64,000 bases of DNA from Hetaerina americana. Taxonomy: Eukaryota; Arthropoda; Insecta; Odonata; Calopterygidae. The position numbers and the translations under genes are program-made. The stretch's first letter is position 1. Each line of letters starts with the position of its first letter. This document shows, piece after piece, positions 10,822 to 22,500 of the stretch. Below the pieces are notes generated by a model. The model was not told the DNA's origin. It saw nothing but the letters and a program-made list of their open reading frames with translations, and searched no databases. The stretch covers positions 16,343,975-16,407,974 of the forward strand of contig JAKTNV010000011.1 of the NCBI GenBank assembly GCA_022747635.1, given 5' to 3'.

Positions 10822-12280
10822 CAAGAAGGATTTCCACCAAGTAACGCTTGAAACTGTGTAATTTATTGTGTCATATACACAGGGGATTTATGTACGACAT
10901 AAAACCTAAAATATACTCGATCATTTAGATTTTTTATAATTATTAAAGCATACAACACTTTCTAATAGTTATAAACTTATATTTTTTCGCTGAAGTTCTA
11001 AGTGAAAAAAATCATTACATTCATAAAGGTTAAAAAACATGGTTTCTTTAACCCATTACGACAATATATGAAAAAAACTTTAGTATCATAAATTTACTTT
11101 GTTAGTGAAAGGAGGTTAGTGTGCCCGATTTCAAACTCTCCAAAAGACGAATTATTTCCCGCAGTTTACATGAATTATAAATCTACGTAAACTCCATTAA
11201 GCAGAACCACAAAGCCGCCACGCTTCGCATGAGAGAACATTCGGAGAACATGGAAACAAGGAAGAATATCGGATTGGAACGTTAACTAAATAATTGATCA
11301 AGCAAGTTAAAAGGAGTGTACAGATATTATGAGTAATCGTTATAGCATATTGAGAGAAAAATAATCACCCATACCGAAATGATATTTCAACACGATTAAA
11401 ACACAAAACTTTAACACAATGAGAATCACGAGCTCTAAAAACTAGCATCTTGCCAGCAAGATGGAACAAGTGATTAAGGATTGAAATTAAACAAGCCTCT
11501 AGCAAATTAAACGAACAAAAATGCTCTCGAAATGTTTATCTGAAACACCTCACCTCATCTGCCAATGTATTTATGTGCTCATTTTCTCCTTCCAGTTTAT
11601 TCTATCGGGCTGTCCGTACACATTAGTGAGCACAGTATTAGTCGCTGAATGTGCACAATTCGCGGGATATAAAAATTTTATTTGATAAGAGAGTTGTGGC
11701 TAATTGGTTTTGTTTTACAATTTCGTTCGCTCCATCATCAAAGCAACGTGATAGTGTCTTTTACCTACAACCGTTGTGCGAATATAATGTTTTAATATAA
11801 ATCTGGCATATTATATATTTCTATAAATCGACTAACATAAAATTCCATGAAATGCAAAATTCATTTATACTTCCTCAGAGTTTTACATATTTCATTCAGC
11901 CAAATTCTCTAACTTAGGCTTTATCAAAGACTTTCAAGGGATAAAATAAGGATATATATAATTTATTCCTGGTTGGCTGCTGCAATCCGTAAAAGTATGA
12001 CCGACTGTAAATTTTGGCGAGGGTATAAATTATGGTAACATGTTGCTGGATTTTTTTCAGAAATCCTTCGATGGTAATGCAAAATTTCGTAATTTCTGCG
12101 AGTCCACCCGAAAAGAAGGAATCACAGCTAATTTCCTATCCTTGGAGTGGTTATTGCCAATTTTTTGATCTTAAAGAATGACATATCCGAAAAATTCGAG
12201 GCAAGATATGTCTTTGATTGTTTGACATTCTCATGCAGTTACAACATGCTCAATTTACTTTCAGTAAAAAACATCTTTAA
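10822..12280. other. AT-rich non-coding stretch
   Basis: Very AT-rich. I see no gene or repeat family. Confidence 0.45.
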
Positions 12281-12285
12281 CTAAA

Positions 12286-12304
12286 TATATATATAAATGT
12301 ATAT

Positions 12305-12335
<31 letters not shown>

Positions 12336-12349
12336 TATATATATATATT
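12286..12349. repeat. Compound (TA)n/(CATA)n/(CA)n microsatellite
   Basis: Runs of TA, CATA and CA dinucleotides. A second (AT)n run lies at 12422-12456 and a third at 13646-13679, so AT repeats border both outer ends of the palindrome that follows. Confidence 0.9.
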
Positions 12350-12420
12350 CACATGGAAATAGATGTAAGGAGAAGGGATGGGAACTCATATAAAGAACGA
12401 GCGCAGGAGAGACATGTATG

Positions 12421-12461
<41 letters not shown>

Positions 12462-12525
12462 CACAGATGTAGATTTTTAGAATATAGAGACACAAAGAAA
12501 GGACACTCACAATTTGTTATTTTAC

Positions 12526-12553
12526 GTTTCGACAGCACGGCTGTCGTCTTCAG
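12526..12553 (-). ncRNA. Hammerhead-like core, left arm copy
   Basis: This is the exact mirror of the right-arm motif. The minus strand reads CTGAAGA, an extra C, stem GACAGC/GCTGTC with loop CGT, then GAAAC. CUGANGA...GAAA is the conserved catalytic core of hammerhead ribozymes, and PLEs are known to carry such motifs in their terminal repeats. The one-base spacer before stem II is unusual. I could not define stems I and III with a cleavage NUH confidently, so self-cleavage is unproven. Confidence 0.45.
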
Positions 12554-12676
12554 AATGGCGTTCTCGGGGAAGAGCGGAGAGGGTGTGCGGGGGAGAGGTG
12601 GGGGAAGGAGAGGTAAAGGGACCAATAGGAAATGAACAAGGGGGTGGGGGGATATGTAGGCAGCCAATTGATGCAT

Positions 12677-12979
12677 TCAGTGGGCTTGGTTCAGCCCGGG
12701 CGGTTTGAATGATTGGGCCACCCAGATATGCGCCATCTCGCGGGTTCTCACCTCTATTATACTCGCAGATTTGGGAAGGATTTCAATCACCGAAACAGAG
12801 AAGCAGTCGTCAAAAGATTGGTTGTGGGAAGCGGTGTGAGTAGGGATGGGATAATTAAGAAAGGTGGGGGATTTGGTGGAATAACGGTGGTTATTCATGC
12901 GGAGGGAAAGTGCGGTCGTGCATTCGCCCACGTAGAAGGCAGGGCAGAAGTTACAGGAGAGGCGATATATAATATTTTT
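12677..12979 (-). pseudogene. Penelope-like element GIY-YIG endonuclease fragment (left arm)
   Basis: Minus-strand reading gives IYRLSCNFCPAFYVGECTTA, then LSLRMNNHR, a His-rich H..SHN segment, REMAHIW and PPGLN, ending in a stop. This matches the C-terminal endonuclease of Penelope-like retroelements: the (G)IY...YVG halves of the GIY-YIG signature with a CxxC between them, the conserved Arg of L..R...HR, a C..C/H..H zinc-binding pattern, the catalytic Glu of RE..W and the terminal GLN. The frame breaks at the AT-rich centre just before the IY of GIY, so the RT domain and most of the ORF are missing. It encodes the same protein as the right-arm copy. No start codon is expected, since this is the 3' part of a longer ORF. 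Confidence 0.82.
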
Positions 12980-13082
12980 TATAATATTATTAAATTAAAT
13001 TAATAAAATAAATAAAAATATTAAATATTAAAATTAAATTAAATTTAATTAATATTAAATTAAAAATAAATAAAAATATTAA

Positions 13083-13385
13083 AAAAATATTATATATCGC
13101 CTCTCCTGTAACTTCTGCCCTGCCTTCTACGTGGGCGAATGCACGACCGCACTTTCCCTCCGCATGAATAACCACCGTTATTCCACCAAATCCCCCACCT
13201 TTCTTAATTATCCCATCCCTACTCACACCGCTTCCCACAACCAATCTTTTGACGACTGCTTCTCTGTTTCGGTGATTGAAATCCTTCCCAAATCTGCGAG
13301 TATAATAGAGGTGAGAACCCGCGAGATGGCGCATATCTGGGTGGCCCAATCATTCAAACCGCCCGGGCTGAACCAAGCCCACTGA
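13083..13385 (+). pseudogene. Penelope-like element GIY-YIG endonuclease fragment (right arm)
   Basis: This is an inverted duplicate of the left-arm fragment and encodes the same roughly 95 residues: IYRLSCNFCPAFYVGE, then the R.NNHR block, THTASHN, IEVRTREMAHIW, PPGLNQAH and a stop at 13383-13385. In intact PLEs this domain nicks target DNA for retrotransposition and follows an RT related to telomerase. Here the RT is absent, so the fragment cannot act alone. Downstream, a pyrimidine-rich trailer (13386-13500) leads into the hammerhead-like motif at 13509-13536, in the order expected for a PLE 3' end followed by its terminal repeat. Confidence 0.83.
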
Positions 13386-13508
13386 ATGCATCAATTGGCT
13401 GCCTACATATCCCCCCACCCCCTTGTTCATTTCCTATTGGTCCCTTTACCTCTCCTTCCCCCACCTCTCCCCCGCACACCCTCTCCGCTCTTCCCCGAGA
13501 ACGCCATT

Positions 13509-13536
13509 CTGAAGACGACAGCCGTGCTGTCGAAAC
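13509..13536 (+). ncRNA. Hammerhead-like core, right arm copy
   Basis: CTGAAGA (13509-13515) is followed by C, GACAGC (13517-13522), loop CGT, GCTGTC (13526-13531) and GAAAC (13532-13536). Stem II is perfect over six pairs. The hammerhead core tolerates any base at position 7, so CTGAAGA fits CUGANGA. The extra C before stem II departs from the classic spacing. The position 120 bp beyond a PLE stop codon is the main support. Confidence 0.5.
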
Positions 13537-13644
13537 GTAAAATAACAAATTGTGAGTGTCCTTTCTTTGTGTCTCTATATTCTAAAAATCTACATGTGTT
13601 TTTATATATTTGTGTGTCGCCGATGAGCGTTCCATTTCGAAGAT

Positions 13645-13645
<1 letters not shown>

Positions 13646-13676
<31 letters not shown>

Positions 13677-13679
13677 CAT
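13646..13679. repeat. (TA)n microsatellite
   Basis: A TA dinucleotide run follows the right arm of the palindrome. Confidence 0.9.
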
Positions 13680-13689
13680 TTGTAATTCA

Positions 13690-15480
13690 TACGATCTTTT
13701 TCATATAACGTGTAACAGCATGCGATAGCCTTGAAGAGAATATCGTTAATTTTTTTAATCATAAAGAATAAAATTAGAATCTTCACATAAAACACATGCC
13801 GCGGGGAAGTAGATAGGGTAATCAGCTGCAATTCTTACGCATGAACTCTGCGAACTTTATCCACCATAAGGGCAACTCAATCGAATTTTAATACGTCTGC
13901 GTGCGTAAACAAGCATTTAAAAAAATAGTATTTTTAATAATTCATACGACCTTTTTCAAGTTACATGCGATTATGTTCTTTCTTTGTATTTTTTTCCCCG
14001 CGTCCTTGCCGTGAAGTATGAATTTCGACCTTCTGACCTCCCGCTGACATGGTAATCATGCAGAACCGCCGCCGTCTGTTGGCCGTGAATTCAAATTCGA
14101 TCCGCGACGATACAAGAGCCCCAAAGGGTTTGGGTGTAAATGCATCAGCTCATTCGCGTTTAAAGTTGACTTACCGCACCTTTAAAGTACGGCGGCCATC
14201 TCGACGTCTCGTCTCCAAAATACTCCCGAGTAGGATATACAACCGCAAGAAGAGGTTTTCTCGCCCCCACCCCCCTCCTTCTCTCTCTCTCATCCTATGT
14301 AATTCTTCCAGCGACAAGAGACGTGCAAGAAATGCGCGGCGAAAATGATCTTGTGGAAAAACTAAAGAGGGTGGCGGGGCGAATCTAAGGAATAGAAATG
14401 AGCGTGGGACGTGTATGAGCTGTTGTCTCCAGCGAGACCACCCGAGAGGACAACACCATGGACAATTAGTACAAAACTAGATTGGCAGATACGGTTACGT
14501 GCAAGACCCTCATAAATTATCTTCCAAGTTTTGAGATCGCAGTGGGTGGTGGACGAGTGTGAATATAATAATGGCGTCCATCGTAAATCTTAGTTTCAGG
14601 GATGTATTGTTTTTACCAGAAGACTTCGGGCGAGGTTAGCGCTGAAATCACTTGTCGCGGATGGATACATGCGGCTTTTGCATTACTCCCTTCTGTTTCA
14701 AATCCATCATCTTGGTCTCCCTAAGTTAAATGCTACTCAAACGATAAGAATCATCAGGCATAATACATTATGGTATTGGGGACAGAAGTCACGACCACCA
14801 AGTCGTTAGAGGTGTCAAATAAAGCTTGCAAAATGGGCATTGGTAATGGGCTATTTGGAGCATTAATTGCCTTGTTTGACAGCTATTTTTTAAGATCGAG
14901 ATCACAGAACCCCTTTTTCCTATTTTTTATGCTGCCTAATAATCCTCGATACAACTTTTAGCAGTCCAATCCGTGGACAGAATTTATAACATACATGTGA
15001 GATACGAGATTTTGCTTCGATGCAATGATAATTTAATTCTTTAATTTAAACCAGATTCATTCGTAGTCAAATAAAATTAAGCAAAGGTCGCACTTTAAAT
15101 TTTTCAAATATTTTCTCCCAATTATATCATAACTATTCAGTAATTAAAGGTATTTTATCTCATCTAATCCAGGTATTCTAAATTTTGGACTACTCCTATG
15201 GAAAAGTCCAACTTGAACTTCTACTTATCTGAGACCTTATTCAGTTCTGTATTATTCGTTGGCTATGTTTTATTTATTTCTTCAGTAATTTTTATTGTAC
15301 TATTGATTACAAGGATACTATTAGTTTGCATTATTTTATTATTTTTTCGTCCAATTTCACTCTTTTTACCATAAGATATTCTGGTACATACTAATGTTTC
15401 ACATCAATTCAACACACCGAAGGTGAAGAATGACACCTACGCCATGGTCCATGATCAAAATTACCAATCTATAAATGAAA
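13690..15480. other. Non-coding stretch
   Basis: No gene recognised. A modestly CpG-richer patch lies at 14040-14460. The rest is AT-rich. Confidence 0.4.
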
Positions 15481-15489
15481 GTTATATGT

Positions 15490-15640
15490 GCACTTAAAAA
15501 ATCAAAGGAGGCCGAAAAAGTGGATGCAGAGCATTTTAATTGGGGTGAAATGTTTAAAAGTATGGAAGACGGGAGAAGGTTATGCAAACGAGGAAGGGGT
15601 AGGAATAGGAAAGAAATTTTCAGCGGCATGAATTGAGGCA
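15490..15640 (+). pseudogene. LINE-B C-terminal remnant
   Basis: The plus strand encodes KKWMQSILIGVKCLK followed by a Gly/Arg-rich stretch (GRGRNRKE). This corresponds to EKWMKGVLTGSGMLE...GRNRIGMLDGMK of the copy at 47086-47496. Frameshifts are present. Only about 150 bp remain. Confidence 0.55.
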
Positions 15641-16681
15641 GAAAGTTATGCGGAATCGAAGAAGGGTTTAATGCTATATGGGGTGTCAGGCTGTTTTGCT
15701 AGAAGAGGCTAAGAAATGTGGACGCGTTATAGTTATGCTCATCCAAAACCTACCAACTGTCAAATTCCAATTAATTTATAAAATCTTTGCTCAATCGCCA
15801 CAATTTTCTTTCATTACGATAATAATAAAATTTTTAAAAATAAAATCATGAGTAATTAACTCCGGTAAATCTTATTATTTTCATTTTCTTTTTCTAGCCC
15901 CCGCGATAATGTTTCTGATTTTGACCATTTTAAGCGAAGGCATATTTTTTACAACTAAGGAACACTACAATTTCTCAATGACGCAAGGTAGTGTTGGGTT
16001 TGTCGCCAATTGTGAACCAGTAATACAGGCAAAACGTGAGGGGAACGTTTTTCAAAGTTCGATAGGGGGGGAGTGTGGTTGAGATGACGTTGTATGACAG
16101 AAAAGAAACATTCTCGTGTATTCCATCTGACAGCAACTCCACCTAAACTCCAACAATATTTTGTGCCACGCATCTTTGGAAGTGATCTCAGGTAACGGGT
16201 ACGGCGTTTTGCATAACGACTTGCATTTTCACTCGTTTCAGAGTGGAGAGTGATCTGCCGCTTGACTCACCCGGATGAGTGGTCAAAACGGACCGAACGT
16301 TTCGTAAAACTGCAACTCTGAACCTCGCGTTGCGTGGGACGGCGACAGTTTCAATCGGCCCACTCGGTCAGAGCGTTACCGTTTATTCCTGGCCTTTTCT
16401 ACGTTTAGCTGCCGAGACGAGATTTAATTTTATCCTCCCGAGGAAAACAAGCTGCGCGAATTCGTGGCGCCCAAAGGAAGCGTGGTCTTTTATTCAGATT
16501 ATGTTTACACGATACCCGAAATATTCGCACGAGTAACAGGCCGGTAATTCAGAGAGAAAGCATGAATTGCGTCAACGTCTTCCACTAAATATCACAGAAT
16601 TAATCAATATACACAAAATATTTGGCTTTGATAGTGTTGTTAGACTCGGAAACAATTGTTTCTTTGGGGATAGGTAACAGG

Positions 16682-16734
16682 ATTAACATCAATTTAAAAA
16701 ATTAGCGAAGCTAATTGTTGCAATTGATGTTAAT
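16682..16734. repeat. Perfect short hairpin
   Basis: ATTAACATCAATT (16682-16694) faces AATTGATGTTAAT (16722-16734). Inside it, ATTAGC-GAA-GCTAAT forms a second perfect stem. No poly-U run or gene stands next to it, so it is noted only as structure. Confidence 0.6.
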
Positions 16735-16847
16735 TCTAAAAACTAAAAGTAGTAAGAGTATTAGTTATATGGAGACCACCGACAGGTGAAATCATTAGTG
16801 ATAGGTGGGTAATCTGGTAGGAATAGGATGTTATAAAACTTTACGGA

Positions 16848-16970
16848 GGGTGGAGAGAAACCCGGCGTCGGGATTTTTCTTCTCTAATAACGGAAGGCGC
16901 CAACGGGCCTCACAATTCCGATCCTACAGACGGCGCACCCAAATTGAAGTGTTCTCCACATTGGGACTCC
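16848..16970 (-). repeat. SINE-B fragment
   Basis: The reverse complement reads GGTGCGCCGTCTGTAGGATC, then GGCCCGTTGGCGCCTTC, GACGCCGGGTTTCTCTCCAC. The same blocks in the same order (TACGCCGTCCGTCGGATGGG, GGCGTCTTTAG, GACGCCGGGTTGCTCTCTTC) occur at 29400-29510 on the plus strand. It lacks the tRNA-like head, which suggests a dispersed short element truncated at its 5' end. Confidence 0.6.
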
Positions 16971-17163
16971 AAAATTAACGAATAAATAAATCGATTTTTA
17001 TATTATTAAAATGCAAACAAACGAAAACGAACTTTTTTGAATGCATGCTAGATTCCAAAGAAACTTCTCGCGCACGACTACGAATGCATGTGACATTGTA
17101 TGTACGGTATTTCGTCATAACATCTAGTTCCTTTAAAAGCCCCAAAATTTCAGAGTTTAAGAG

Positions 17164-17236
17164 GCCTCGGTAGCTTAAGTGGCTAAAGCACTCGACCGGA
17201 TATTGAGAGATCTGGGTTCGAGTCCCAGTCAAGGCG
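17164..17236 (+). repeat. tRNA-like sequence, probable SINE head
   Basis: The 73 bases fold into a cloverleaf. Acceptor GCCTCGG/TCAAGGC has one C-A mismatch and one G-T pair, the D stem is GCTT/AAGC, the anticodon stem is CTCGA/TTGAG with loop CCGGATA, and the T stem CTGGG/CCCAG is perfect around TTCGAGT. Position 33 is C instead of the near-universal T. The GGA anticodon would mean Ser, but the long variable arm of tRNA-Ser is absent. It is therefore more likely a SINE head or tRNA pseudogene than a working tRNA. GCATGCTAGATTC occurs on both sides (17042 and 17270) and may be a target duplication. Confidence 0.6.
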
Positions 17237-17284
17237 AATGATTTTTACGCTCTGAAATAGTTTCATTGGCATGCTAGATTCTTA

Positions 17285-19420
17285 CTTTTTTGGGCAAAAT
17301 ATTTCACTAGCATGTTATTTGAACGAAACTCTTTCTTTTCAAAGAATCCACACCTTTATAGGAACTTCAACGACTAGCAATTTTCCAACTCCATTCCTGA
17401 TTTTCCCAGGCGACAAAAAAAGTGGTACCAGTTCGATGGCTCATGAATATTTTGATGAAATTCCCTCGTCAGTATCACTTGCTCGTATATTAGAACATCA
17501 ACATACCTGCCAATCACTTAAATATAAAGCGTGCGTTGTGTAACTAGAAATACATATTTAATTGGAAAGTTCTTTCATTTGATTGCGCGCGTAGCATTGA
17601 TTCGCAAATGGGGTTGTCCATACTTTTAAGCTTGAAGACTAGAGAAAAATGCAATGAACCTATCAATTTAATAATCCTCAAAGGGAAGTCCATCTATTCT
17701 CTATCGGGGTTGATGCCCGATAATTAGGACTGAAATAGTGTATAAGGTTATTCATATCGTCAACATTATCTCTACGAAACAATTATTCAATTCGGATGCA
17801 TTCTCTCCATTACGCTTCCTTCACAATTAGCTCCTCAGAATTATGTCGTTTGTCGTTGGGCGCAAGTTTGTAATTTAAACCTTTAATATAATCAGGCTTA
17901 AGTAACTTCCAAAGGATGCAAGTGATCGAGATGAAATGTGTCTTCGAGTCAAACATGGTTTCCGAGCATGCACAAAGATAATCGCTTCACTACCCCCAAT
18001 CAAGAGGATTTAGACCTTATCATCTCACATTCAAGTATGAAAAAATATTGATGGAGGATATAAATCCCACCTACAAGTGATATTCGAGACCGAAGTCATA
18101 TCCTATGTGGCTGGAAACATTAATCGCCATAATGCACAGCCAAAGGGGCGGCGTAATGCATTTATGGTCGCGTTTAAACTACACAAAGATTAATTTGCGC
18201 TGTGGATTATTTCCTGGCCGAAGAGCGGAACCATCGCTTTTACTGGAACCAATGTCTCTGGATACGTACGTGAACACGGGGAAAGGTTAAGAGGTACAAA
18301 CATGAATTATTTTATTGTCATTCTTCTCTCATTTCTGCGCTTTAAAATTGCTGGAATTATTTACGACCGCCCCTATGGAAGATAAAGTGGCCTTCCTGCA
18401 CCGGATGGAACGGGCAGTCAATTAAACGGAGGAAAATATTACTTAACGTGTTTTTATTTTGAGATAGCGTAGGCATTGTAGTTTGCCTGGGGAAAATAAA
18501 AACTTTTTTTAATGTTAATTCTCTCTGAGAGTCGTCGAGATAGATCGGAAGGAAACAGTAGGTAATGCCCTGCTGTCCATACACTAAGACATACATTTTC
18601 CGGTCCTTTTTTACGCCACACCCCTCAAATGTCGTGTCAGTTTGCGGGCAATAGTCAACCCACTCCATAATTGTACGGCACTCATATCCCTAAAACACCC
18701 CCTCTCACCAACATTTTTTTCAAATATGAATCAATATCCTCGGCCCAAGACCCTGAAATACACCTCTTCAATACCCTGGAATACAAAATTAACTCATATT
18801 CTTTATGTATCTCTTACTAAAGGGCATAATTTGGAATTGTGATATCATGCTTGATCTGGCTCGCACCTCCCTAAATATCTCACTCTGACAAACGTCTAAA
18901 ACCTTAATAGGGTAGACAGAGAGCCCTTAATGCTCGCGAATGACAGAGATGTAGGGTAAAATTTATTTTTAACGAGTAAATCATTCTCCCTTTATCTTCT
19001 GAGATGGTGCTACACGGAATTTAGGACTTTCCTTTGGACGTATATGGGGAAAATAAAATTGAAACTCTCTTGGCATGGAAATTTTAATAAAGATTCATAA
19101 ATTCATACTGTCCCAACTAAACTTCAAATTTTAGTTCATTTCATCAAAGTTGATAATTCCCTGTTTTGCTATCCAAATTTCACAGGGCATTTATTTCGTG
19201 GAAATGTGAATGGGCGAAGGTTTTAAAAAATTCGTCAGAGAAACTTTTAAAACTAATTGATCAGTGACAACTTAGAGGATAGCCAAATCACGTTAGTAGT
19301 TAGTACAAGCTCCGTTTATCTTGATTCTAGAAGGGGAACAAATCATTCATCAATTCACATAGCATATCATTGATCTAGTTCTACGTGCATTAGGATATAT
19401 ATCTATACTAATTCACGTAG
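17285..19420. other. Non-coding stretch
   Basis: No gene recognised. The open frame at 18357-18668 (minus) has no known motif. Confidence 0.4.
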
Positions 19421-19422
19421 AT

Positions 19423-19484
19423 TATAGTATATATATATATATATATATATATAGTATATATATAGTATATATATACACACACAC

Positions 19485-19548
<64 letters not shown>

Positions 19549-19560
19549 TACACACACACA
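19423..19560. repeat. (TA)n microsatellite with (CA)n islands
   Basis: Long TA runs are interrupted by ACACACACAC. Open frames across it encode only Tyr-Ile repeats and are artefacts. Confidence 0.93.
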
Positions 19561-19599
19561 TTGAAACACGAAATCCCACCAAACACACATATACACATA

Positions 19600-22500
19600 C
19601 TTAAAGGAAAAAATGGGTAGAGCGCAAAGTTTTAAATTGAATAAATACTGAATGAATCAGGTACCAGTGTATTGAAATCATATTCATTAAGATGTTTTCA
19701 AAAGGCAATAAATGTTGAGCCGAACTTTTTGATTAAACGAAATAGATCTATAAAGACAGGTGAATTAATAATTAAATCGAGAAGGACTCAATTATAGAGA
19801 AATATTTTGGTGTTTGAAATTTTAAAGATTTAAAAAATATATAACACGCATTAGGAAGCTTTGATAGCAGATCCGCTTCGATTCATATTCCGAGCGCGAT
19901 CACTTCCCTCCACTTCGCAGTGAGAGTGGTTGCGTGTACGAGTGGGATGGAAGTCAAAATGGATTACGCCTTTATTTGGCAGTCCTTGCCTAAAGCGCGC
20001 CACCTATTCCGCGTCCCGTGTTCTCCTCATTCCATCGAAGCGAGAGCACTAGCGAGGCGTGCTCCCACGCTCGCCGACGCGGGCGTTAAATTACGATGTC
20101 GAGGAAGATGTAAAAGTGAGCTGAAGTTAGCGAACCATTATTACGGAAAACTCTCCCCCGATGAATAATAATGCGATCCAAGGATCCTTAAGCATTTCTC
20201 GATTGTGCGAAGGGAGTTAGTTGGTTGGAGGGACAAGAACCTGAGTATCTATTACCCATAGACGTTGCGAAAGGAGGACCAGCGAAGGAAGTCATGATTT
20301 GTATTTTTGCGAAGGAATGGGATTGGAAACATGGCCAAAAGGCAAACTTAGCTCTTAAATAATCGATAAAAACTTAAAGGACGCGCAGGTGATTATGAGT
20401 TTTCACACACATGCGTTTTCGAATTCGATAGTACTCTATTGCTGAGTTACTGGATGTGGATATGAGTCGTAAGTGTTTTCAAAAAAGTTTGAAGTCCAAG
20501 CGAGAACCATTTTTGCTTAAAAAATTGGCACATAAAGTAAGCGCCCTGGACACAAAAGTGACTACTTTAACTGTGAAAGCTTTTAAATTGGTTCGGACTA
20601 GTTCATTTTCCATTGCAATGGCTTTCCAAGATGAGAAACCACGTTTGGACTCGGAGATTAAAAGATTTTACCATTGATTGACTGCCGTATACTTCACCCA
20701 TCGGTACCGTTAATAGAAAAAATATCCATTATTAGTACTATTATTTTCTTTCTTCATTAATGGGAGAAAATGATCTTCATGATAAACACACGTCTAATAC
20801 GAGCCTAATAATACGCTAATCCATCCTTCGAAAGAGAGATAATTCAAATTGGAACCATGCAAGCTACCTTGCATGATTTTTAACACAGCTCAAAGCTAAA
20901 AGGAAAACTCAAAGAAAAAATGAAACGAGTATTTAAGAATTTGTTTATTGTCATAGACCGGCGGAAAGAAGACTGGTGTATAAATTGTTAAAAGACGTTA
21001 TGGAAATATGTGAAATAATATCATTCTCCCAAACAGTTATTTTGGTGTAAATTAACACGCTCCGTATCATACCACCACTCTTGGGTGTTAGTAAGTTAAC
21101 TTAAAGAAATTTTTTATCCCATTTACATGTAAATAATTCTCTAAACCATTATATTATAATTTTAAAAGGTCGAAGAGGAGTCATGGTACTTAATAAGACC
21201 CTTGTTCCATCAATAAGTCAAGTCTACCAGCGTTAGTGGCTGAAATGTACTTCGATTACCTCTTCTAAACTATAAATCAGAGAAGAGAGTGGGGTCAAGG
21301 TGCCATGCAAGGTTACCATGCACTGGGCGTGCCAACGTAACTCTCTAAGTCCAATCCAATCCCTAAACGGACTCCGTTCAAGCGAGATCCACACTTAAGT
21401 ACCTATCGCCTTGAAGGAAACGCGTCCCTCTCCTCCGTACGGCGCCGACAAACGCCTCCTTTCCGCATCACTCCATTCCTTTCCGGTTCACTCCACGACT
21501 AAGGCGAGTGTAAACACAACCCACTCGAGTGCACCTTCGCGAGCGGTAAAAGCAATGCAACAACACTCAGTTGCTCCGATAAAGCGGTGGTGGACGTCTG
21601 CCTCACCGGTGCCGATAAAACGTCATCCCATCTCCCTTCCCACACATCAGCCGTTTGCAGCCTCCGACCCTGTGGTGGGAGACTCCAACGCCCGCATCGG
21701 ATATTCAAACGGCCGAGGCCGATTACAGGCGACTCGTCTTATTCTACCAAACGTCGCAGATCCCACCGGTTTTCTCCTCCTCTCCCTCGATTCCTATTCT
21801 CGTTCTTGGTTTCACTTTTTTGCTTAATTATAAGTTTTCGAGGGGATAACGGTACGGGTAACATGAAGAGAGACGACTAAAACGCACTCGTGTTATTTCT
21901 GTATCCTCTCCAGTTCCCATCTGTCCGTTCTACCGGTTCCGTAAAAGCGGCGCCCTCAGACTCTGATCTTGCGAGTCCGTAAAGATATTTTTAGACTCGA
22001 GTTAGTCTTTTCACGCCAGTATCCCTTAATCTCAATCTTCTGCAATAAAATGAGACCGTGTCCGGGTCGCAGTTCAGGTTCACACATGTTTCATCTGTTA
22101 TCTACCGAGGAAACGTATGCGGGATTGAGATAAAAGGTGGAAAATTATTAACCCTGAAGTTTAAATTAATGCCATTATTTTGCAAATTATTAATCGCCGT
22201 CTGAATCTCCCTCAGAAAATATTCATTATTACATTTACCTCCACCTTTTGCCATTACAAGCTCAGATAGCAAATAATTTCCATGACCCGAAGGAGAGCCA
22301 TCTTCTTGAACAAGGACAGATCATACAATGTGAATTAAAATGCCCTTAGAGAACTATTTATTCATTTATAATTCTAACTAAATAATCATATGCGAAATTG
22401 AAATGATAATAAGAGTTAAATGATAGTGAACATGTTACAATCGTGTGCGCTTTCATATGTTGGTGCGTGTGAATAAATATTTTTAAGGTTTAAACCAAGC

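Larger units (their letters stand above)
12452..13608. repeat. Large palindrome: two inverted PLE 3' ends around an AT-rich spacer
   Basis: The arms 12452-12980 and 13082-13608 are reverse complements, with paired coordinates summing to about 26062 (axis near 13031). The only differences I noted are a 2-base gap near 12467 (ACACAGATG against ACACATG) and divergence at the tips. The spacer of about 100 bp consists almost entirely of A and T (ATTAAATTAAA-type). Each arm, read outward from the centre, carries a Penelope-like GIY-YIG endonuclease fragment, a stop codon, about 120 bp of C/T-rich trailer, a hammerhead-like core, and a tail ending in (TA)n. Inverted or tail-to-tail terminal repeats are known for Penelope-like elements. 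The near identity of the arms implies recent origin, gene conversion, or an assembly artefact. Confidence 0.93.

Noticed and set aside
12713..13349. Paired open frames beginning MGHPDMRHLAG on both strands of the palindrome
   Set aside because: They are antisense shadows of the GIY-YIG endonuclease frame, which has the family motifs.
17164..17236. A working tRNA-Ser(GGA)
   Set aside because: It has no long variable arm, C at position 33 and an acceptor mismatch. A SINE head or tRNA pseudogene fits better.
19403..19596. Open frames of Tyr-Ile repeats (also at 12261-12464, 26916-27285, 59471-59671, 61174-61461)
   Set aside because: Translation of TA/CA microsatellites.
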